Below, piece by piece: positions 5,336 to 10,211 of a stretch of DNA of 10,211 nt. Position 1 is the first letter of the stretch, and each line of letters opens with the position of its first letter. The translations under genes and the position numbers were made by a program. A model generated the notes under the pieces. That model made no database searches. It was not told the DNA's origin and was given only the letters and a program-made list of their open reading frames with translations. Source of the DNA: Desulfovibrio sp. GTDB taxonomy: Bacteria > Desulfobacterota > Desulfovibrionia > Desulfovibrionales > Desulfovibrionaceae. The stretch is taken from contig JAAUYW010000154.1 of NCBI GenBank assembly GCA_014804915.1, positions 1 through 10,211 of the forward strand. The letters run 5' to 3'.

Positions 5336-7378
5336 TCAATCGCCTATGGCCTTGAGCAGCGCATCCCTGCTGTCCGAATAAAACTGGATATCCACTTTGG
5401 TGGCCAGATCGTCGGGCAGGTCGAGCAACTGGCGGCGGCTGGATACGGGCAGGAGCAGCCTGGAAGCGCCTTTCTCGATTGCGATCTCCGCAAGCAGCAC
5501 AGGATTGGCAAGCTGTTCGACTGAACCGCCGAGATTGATCTCGCCTGCTATGATCAGACCGCCCCTGGCGCTTTTTTTCAAAAGGGCCAGGCACAAGGCG
5601 ACAAGAACGCTCATGGCGAGTTTTGCCCGCGGGCGCGAGGCATCAAAGGCCCGGAGCTGCATGGTGAATTCATGCTGCCTGGGATCCCTGTCGCCTACCA
5701 GCTGGGTCGCCCTGGCGTACAGGTTTTGTTCCGCAAAGCTGGCGCTTTCCCTGAAGGGCGAGGGCACGGGCTTGTTTAAAATGCGCACCCCAGAGCCGGG
5801 GCCGGCATTTACTTCAATGCGGTACAGCCCGGGATTGTCATCGCCAGTTCCCGGGGAAAGGCTCCAGACCTGGCCAGGTTCCAGGGGATCAGCGCCAATG
5901 CTGTTTTCGTTGCGCAATTCCGGCGTTGTCACGAATTTTTCGATGCCGTCGCCGCCCATCACATAGCTGAAACTCGTGTTGCGAAATTCCGCGGCGCCTA
6001 TGCGTTTCTGTTGTTCCTTGACCCTGCGCCGGCCTTCCAGGGCAACGCGGCAAGCCCACTCGATATCTTCATCTTCGATATCGCCCTCGCCTGGATAAAG
6101 CAGTTTGAGCAAACCGCTGGCGGTTTTGTTGACTGCATTCACATCGCGGCCGGAAAGGGCGCCGCCAAAGCTTACGCGGCCCTGAATGGCGCCCAGGCGG
6201 CTTTGGGAGCGCAGCCCGCTCCAGCATTCGGAAAGGAAATCGCTGACCAGGCCAAAATGGCCAGTCAGCATCTCCCTGTTGATTTTTGGCACGTCCCAGC
6301 CTGGAAGATAGGCGTGAATCCTGTCCATGAACGCAGTATCATTGCGCATTTCCGGCGGCAGGGGGCCGAAGAGATGGCCAATGCGCTGCTGGCTTTCCAC
6401 ATCAACATCAAAATTGCCGACCAGCACAATGCTGCCGTCAGCGCGGATGCTCTCGCGGCCGCGGCTGAATTCCCCTGATTCCATATAGCCTTTCATGATA
6501 TTCACGCCATCTTTCTGATCAAAGGACACGCCGGACACCTCGTCGAAGCAGACAACGTCATACTGGCAGACCAGGCCGCGCTGGCCATTGGCGTTGTTTA
6601 CAAACATCCGCGCGACTGTGGCCTTGCCGCCGGATATCAGATGGGCATATGGCGAAACCTGCTGAAAAAGGTGGCTCTTGCCAGTGCCGCGCGGGCCCAG
6701 CTCCACAAGATTGAAATTTCTTTCCACAAAGGGAACCATGCGCAGAAGCAGCGCGTCCTTTTGCCTTGGACTGAAGCCCGCCGGCTCAAAGCCTATGGAG
6801 CGCAATAAAAAATCCTTCCATTGGGCTGTCGTGAACTCCAGGCGGCCGCGCGCGAGCGTGGCAAGCAGGTCGCGACGGGATATCTGGATCTCGCGGATTG
6901 ATTCCACGCCAAAAGGGCGGCCCTTGCTTTCCTGGGCAATGGCCGCGTCGTAATTGAGGGTTACTTCCGCGTAAAAACCGCCAGTAAGCATGCGCTCATG
7001 CGCCCTGACCATATCGGGATCAATGCGCACGTCGTTCAGGCGCAGCCCGGGCAGGCTGGCAAGGTAGGAATCAGTCCGCGAATCCAGGCGCGCGCTCAAA
7101 AGATCTATAATCCTGACCTGCCCCTGCTCACGCGCGCGTGATTTGAACAGTTCTTCCTCTCCCGACCTGACTGTCCTGGTTTGCAGCTGCCGCTGGACAA
7201 TCTCCAGCCCCTCTTCTATTTCCTCCTGTTCCGTGCTGGCGCAATAGCGGCCAAGCATGAATTCAACCACATACGTGGGCACAGGAAACTGTCCCCTGAA
7301 AGCGCGGGCCAAATCCTTGCGCACCAGGCAGCCCTCAAGGCAGCCGGCCGCCTTTTTATCAAGCTCATCCATTTCCAT
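5336..7378 (-). CDS. brxL: BREX system Lon-like AAA+ protein BrxL
   Basis: About 680 residues, the normal size for BrxL, a DNA-associated AAA+ protein of BREX phage defence. With Met at 7378 as residue 1: N-terminal DNA-binding-type region with LVRKDLARAF and RYCASTEQEEIEEGL; Walker A GPRGTGKS (228-235); Walker B VVCFDE (275-280); sensor-1-like VGN (320-322); HLFGPLPPEMRND and MDRIHAYLPGW, both typical of the family; RRRVKEQQKRIG; and a C-terminal Lon-protease-like domain (about 570-680, with GEINLGGSV and SRLLLPVSSRRQL). In the Lon domain the Ser of the GPSAG-type motif seems replaced (SRPRAKLAM, 581-589) and the Lys position is also not conserved, so peptidase activity is doubtful. The frame is open up to a TTG at 7393; ATG 7378 has GGCGGA seven bases upstream, and ATG 7372 best fits the family N-terminus (MDELD). 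The start lies inside the end of pglZ. It is the last gene of the BREX operon here. Confidence 0.93.
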   Translation of the reverse strand: MEMDELDKKAAGCLEGCLVRKDLARAFRGQFPVPTYVVEFMLGRYCASTEQEEIEEGLEIVQRQLQTRTVRSGEEELFKSRAREQGQVRIIDLLSARLDSRTDSYLASLPGLRLNDVRIDPDMVRAHERMLTGGFYAEVTLNYDAAIAQESKGRPFGVESIREIQISRRDLLATLARGRLEFTTAQWKDFLLRSIGFEPAGFSPRQKDALLLRMVPFVERNFNLVELGPRGTGKSHLFQQVSPYAHLISGGKATVARMFVNNANGQRGLVCQYDVVCFDEVSGVSFDQKDGVNIMKGYMESGEFSRGRESIRADGSIVLVGNFDVDVESQQRIGHLFGPLPPEMRNDTAFMDRIHAYLPGWDVPKINREMLTGHFGLVSDFLSECWSGLRSQSRLGAIQGRVSFGGALSGRDVNAVNKTASGLLKLLYPGEGDIEDEDIEWACRVALEGRRRVKEQQKRIGAAEFRNTSFSYVMGGDGIEKFVTTPELRNENSIGADPLEPGQVWSLSPGTGDDNPGLYRIEVNAGPGSGVRILNKPVPSPFRESASFAEQNLYARATQLVGDRDPRQHEFTMQLRAFDASRPRAKLAMSVLVALCLALLKKSARGGLIIAGEINLGGSVEQLANPVLLAEIAIEKGASRLLLPVSSRRQLLDLPDDLATKVDIQFYSDSRDALLKAIGD

Positions 7379-9698
7379 CACGGCATCCGCCAATCACGGT
7401 TTTTTCCTGCGCCACAATCCGGTTTTCCGCATCCAGAAGCACAATGTACGCTTCGCGGCCCGCATCTTCGTCATTCCCAACAATAACTGAAACCGTTCCG
7501 TCAGATTTAAAGGCCTTTGGCAAAGCCGCCAAGCTGGAATCCGCATTGGCAGGCTCAAGACGGATATCGGCGCGCAAACCCGTAAAAGGGCCGCTGGCAA
7601 GCAGTTTGCAGCGCAAACCAAGCCATTTGACATCCGCAAGCCGCGCATTGTCATTTTTCGCAGTCTCTCCGACTATTATCCTGAGCAGCAGACATTCCTG
7701 CAAGCTCAGGCCGCCATGCGCGTATTCCTGCCCGGCCCTGAAACATTTGGCTCCGTCCGCCAGCGCGAAATAACGGTTTTTGTTCCAGTGCCAGGGATAT
7801 TTGCGCGCGTTGATTATGGATCCGGCCTTGGGAACGGCGCAACGGCCCCATTTGTTTTCCACAAGGTCTGCCGGCAGCCCGATTTTGGGCAGACCGCCGG
7901 GGAGCCAGAGCCAGCCATGATCCGTGACGACAATAACCCTGCTCCAGCCAGCAGCCAGAAGAGCGGAAATGTATTTCGCGATTTCAGCAATCAATCCATG
8001 CAGATTGACTGCAAACCTGGCAGTCTTGTGGTGGCCTTCCTGATCCAGCTCGCCATATTCGGCCCAGGCCCTGCCGTTGCCTGAGCCAGTAGCGCCATTT
8101 TTAAGAATTTCCCAGCCAGCCTCCGCAAGCAGCTTTTCAAAATTCCCTTTCAGGGCTTTGCCGCTGGCAGTGACGACCGGCTCAAAATCCGCGTTTTCGT
8201 CCCCGCCGGAAATCTGGCCGCAGACCGGGCTTACAGCGGGCTTGCCTGTGGCCGTAAGGCTGGGCAAGGGCGCCCAGTAAATTTCTTCTTTGGGCCGCAA
8301 GCCCCGGCCGGCAAGCAGGGTTGCGAGGTTTTTCGCGCAGTCCATGCGCAGGCCATCCACAAACAGCAGGCAGTCGCCTTCCCGCCATGCGGACTCGCAA
8401 GACGCGCCGGCATACTGATGGTTCTCAAAAAGGGATTGCAGGTAACGGCTGGAATCTTCCAGCCAGGGCAGATAGATATTGCGCAATATGTCCCTGATGA
8501 TTTCCCTGTCCCGCGTTTCCGTACATTCGGACATGGCTTTCAGGGCCGCGTCATCTACCCTCCAGCCGCTGGCGGCATATATTTTGACAATATCCCCAAT
8601 TGAGCCAGCGGCCAGGGAAGCCCTGGAATTTTCAGCCAGCGCGGCGAGCTCCCGCAAGGCGTGGGCCAGCGGCGCCTGGCCAGTTTCCGCCCAGAGGCTG
8701 TCGCGGCGTTTGGCATGGATCTTTTCAAGCTCAAGCAGACGGGCCGCGCATTCATGGGAGGCGACGCTTCCCAAAGCGGCCAGTTTCTTGCGCAGCGACT
8801 CCTCCTGTTCGTCATTCCACTGCGGCCAGCCGCTGTTTTTCTCGGACAGATACCAGTCAAGCGTGCCATTTGGCGGCGAACATTTGCGTATCTGCGCCTC
8901 AATATTCGGGAAATGCCGCCAGGATTCGCGATAGCGCTCCCACGCCTTCAGCCAGGGCCCCTCATGCCGGGCGAGATTTTCGGCTGCGCAAAGCAGCCCG
9001 TCCCTTGCAGGATCAAAGGCGAATCCGGATTTGCATATTTCCACAAAGGCCTGCCATTCGTTTTCAGACCTGGCAGCCCGGAATTCCGCATCCCCGTTCA
9101 GCCACTGCAAAATTTCGCGAACCGGATCGCCGCCTGTGAGGAGGGAATTGAAGAAATCACTGTCCAGCTTTTTGCCCTGCAAACAGGCGCTATCTTCCCG
9201 CAACAGCCTTGGCAGGGCGGCGAGCATGGCCTTTCTGGAAGCGTCATCCTTGGCCGCGTCCAGACCAAGACCGCCGTCACTGGACACGAGCCAGGCCAGA
9301 ATGGTCCAGTCCCTGGCGTTTGCCTGCGAGAAAAAGACGCCGCTGTATTGCAGGGGCGCCAGGGGCTGAAGGGGTTTTGGACAGTTATCCACTGCCCGCA
9401 AATCCCGCCGGCCAACGCCGGGCAGATAGATCACCGGCGTCAGGTTTTCCGGCAGGTCGATATCCGCAAGGCTGCGGCCGAGAACGCAGCGCAGCCAGAT
9501 GGCCGGCCCCTGGCGTTTTTGCGGCTCGTAATCGCCCAGGATGAAAAGCTCCGGCATGGCAGCCTGCAGAATGGGCATGGCGTCCCGCCATTGCCGCTCG
9601 GCGTCCGGCCAGAGAATGCAGGACGGCGCAGCCTGAAAGTCGGCGTTATAGGCTGCTGAGGCGCGGATGGAGCTTGTCAGAATATCAAGCAGTTTCAT
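7365..9698 (-). CDS. pglZ: BREX system phosphatase PglZ, type B branch
   Basis: 777 residues, cytoplasmic. PglZ proteins are alkaline-phosphatase-superfamily members and core components of BREX. The N-terminal part, with AAPSCILWPDAERQW (23-37), GPAIWLRCVLGRSL (64-77), VIYLPGVGRRDLRAV (89-103) and DWTILAWLVSSDGGLGLD (130-147), matches the branch annotated as PglZ type B. The phosphatase-like core is in the second half: LLFVDGLRMD (444-453, metal ligand D448), the SLTATGKPAVSP stretch (480-491) where the nucleophile is expected, VTDHGW (591-596, D593 and H594) and YAHGGLSLQE (659-668, H661). All metal-ligand positions look intact. The ATG at 9698 overlaps the pglX stop by 4 bp (ATGA), and its 3' end overlaps brxL, consistent with one polycistronic BREX message. 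Its substrate in BREX is not established. Confidence 0.93.
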   Translation of the reverse strand: MKLLDILTSSIRASAAYNADFQAAPSCILWPDAERQWRDAMPILQAAMPELFILGDYEPQKRQGPAIWLRCVLGRSLADIDLPENLTPVIYLPGVGRRDLRAVDNCPKPLQPLAPLQYSGVFFSQANARDWTILAWLVSSDGGLGLDAAKDDASRKAMLAALPRLLREDSACLQGKKLDSDFFNSLLTGGDPVREILQWLNGDAEFRAARSENEWQAFVEICKSGFAFDPARDGLLCAAENLARHEGPWLKAWERYRESWRHFPNIEAQIRKCSPPNGTLDWYLSEKNSGWPQWNDEQEESLRKKLAALGSVASHECAARLLELEKIHAKRRDSLWAETGQAPLAHALRELAALAENSRASLAAGSIGDIVKIYAASGWRVDDAALKAMSECTETRDREIIRDILRNIYLPWLEDSSRYLQSLFENHQYAGASCESAWREGDCLLFVDGLRMDCAKNLATLLAGRGLRPKEEIYWAPLPSLTATGKPAVSPVCGQISGGDENADFEPVVTASGKALKGNFEKLLAEAGWEILKNGATGSGNGRAWAEYGELDQEGHHKTARFAVNLHGLIAEIAKYISALLAAGWSRVIVVTDHGWLWLPGGLPKIGLPADLVENKWGRCAVPKAGSIINARKYPWHWNKNRYFALADGAKCFRAGQEYAHGGLSLQECLLLRIIVGETAKNDNARLADVKWLGLRCKLLASGPFTGLRADIRLEPANADSSLAALPKAFKSDGTVSVIVGNDEDAGREAYIVLLDAENRIVAQEKTVIGGCRDGNG

Positions 9699-10211
9699 TT
9701 TGCCCGCGCCTTTTCTTCAAGTCTCAAATGCCAGTCATTGATCCTGTCGCCGTGAAAAATCCCGTGCCAGGGCGCGTTTTCAAGATCCTTGCCCCTGTCC
9801 TTGTCCCATTTGATATTGGGCTTGTCGCGCAGGATTCCCGCGCCCTTCTTTTTGCCGATGTCAGCGCAGCTCATAAAGGGGCGGATGTTCAGGCGCACGC
9901 CGTCATTGAGGTCAGGGTTCCAGCCTATCGGCTGCTCCGCAAGCGTTTTCCAGCGCACGAAAATATCCAGGGGCTTTTCGCCCTCAAGAATGGCCTGCAG
10001 GCGCTTTTGCAGATTCAGGGCGGCTGCCAGCCTTTCGGCGGCTCCGGCGACTTCGGCCTGCCTGTCCTGGTTCTGGCGCCTGATCCAGTCGCCAAGATAG
10101 GTGTAAACCAGATTTTCCAGATTCTTGTAATCCAGCCGGTGATAATTGAGCAGGGCGGAAAAACCGTCCGCCAGGCCGTCCCAGACTTGCCAGATGAAAG
10201 GCCGGTTCTGG
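9695..10211 (-). CDS. pglX: BREX adenine-specific DNA methyltransferase PglX, C-terminal part (5' end beyond window)
   Basis: 172 codons are visible, ending at a TGA at 9697-9695; the start and the catalytic methyltransferase motifs (the NPPY-type block and SAM site) lie beyond the right edge. The visible tail has RPFIWQVWDGLADGFSALLN, NLVYTYLGDWI, AAALNLQKRLQAILEGEKP, IFVRWKTLAEQPIGWNPDLN, DGVRLNIRPF and a lysine-rich segment with LRDKPNIKWDKDRGKD. I recognise this as the C-terminus of the large Eco57I-like methylases that precede type B pglZ genes. In BREX, PglX marks host DNA by N6-adenine methylation so that incoming unmodified phage DNA is distinguished. The ATGA overlap with pglZ and the conserved gene order pglX-pglZ-brxL support the call. 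Without the catalytic part, whether the gene is intact cannot be judged. Confidence 0.85.
   Translation of the reverse strand, partial: QNRPFIWQVWDGLADGFSALLNYHRLDYKNLENLVYTYLGDWIRRQNQDRQAEVAGAAERLAAALNLQKRLQAILEGEKPLDIFVRWKTLAEQPIGWNPDLNDGVRLNIRPFMSCADIGKKKGAGILRDKPNIKWDKDRGKDLENAPWHGIFHGDRINDWHLRLEEKARAK

Noticed and set aside
8661..9659. 332-codon open frame on the plus strand
   Set aside because: It is antisense to pglZ in a G+C-rich region, where long spurious frames are expected; its translation looks like no known family.
1..10211. CRISPR array, insertion sequence, tRNA or attachment site
   Set aside because: No regularly spaced repeats, transposase-like frames, tRNA-like cloverleaf or flanking direct repeats were seen on either strand.

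Overview
All genes found in this 10.2 kb window lie on the minus strand, so they are read from right to left. The gene set is bacterial. One gene starts with a Sec-type signal peptide, and there is a chromosomal-type heme gene beside a phage-defence island. The host is probably Gram-negative. I cannot name the genus; a Desulfobacterota-like anaerobe is only a guess.

Right part (10211 to 5336): the 3' end of a BREX phage-defence operon. It holds the C-terminal 172 codons of the PglX-type DNA methyltransferase, then a PglZ phosphatase of the 'type B' branch, then the Lon-like AAA+ protein BrxL. The genes overlap (an ATGA junction, then about 14 bp), as in one translationally coupled transcript. 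The remaining core genes (brxA, brxB and brxC types) would lie beyond the right edge. By eye this part is richer in G+C than the left part, which fits an acquired island.

Middle part (5335 to 4317): a 185-bp gap, then a single gene for an exported small cupin resembling the Mn-type hydroxynitrile-lyase-like cupins, then a 345-bp non-coding stretch. That stretch contains a good sigma70-type promoter (TTGACT, 17 bp, TAGACT) and a leader of about 120 nt. The leader carries a perfect 15-bp inverted repeat followed by a U-rich tract just before the next gene's ribosome binding site, so it looks like an attenuated leader.

Left part (4316 to 1): a tightly packed operon of a 12-helix MFS transporter, hemB (porphobilinogen synthase), a DUF4125 protein, a TPR protein and a DUF4037 protein cut by the window edge. 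Junctions are overlaps of 1, 17 and 4 bp and one gap of 5 bp. DUF4125, TPR and DUF4037 look like a functional module of unknown role; DUF4037 shows a nucleotidyltransferase-like GS...DxD signature. Why this module shares a transcript with a heme enzyme and a transporter is the most open question here.
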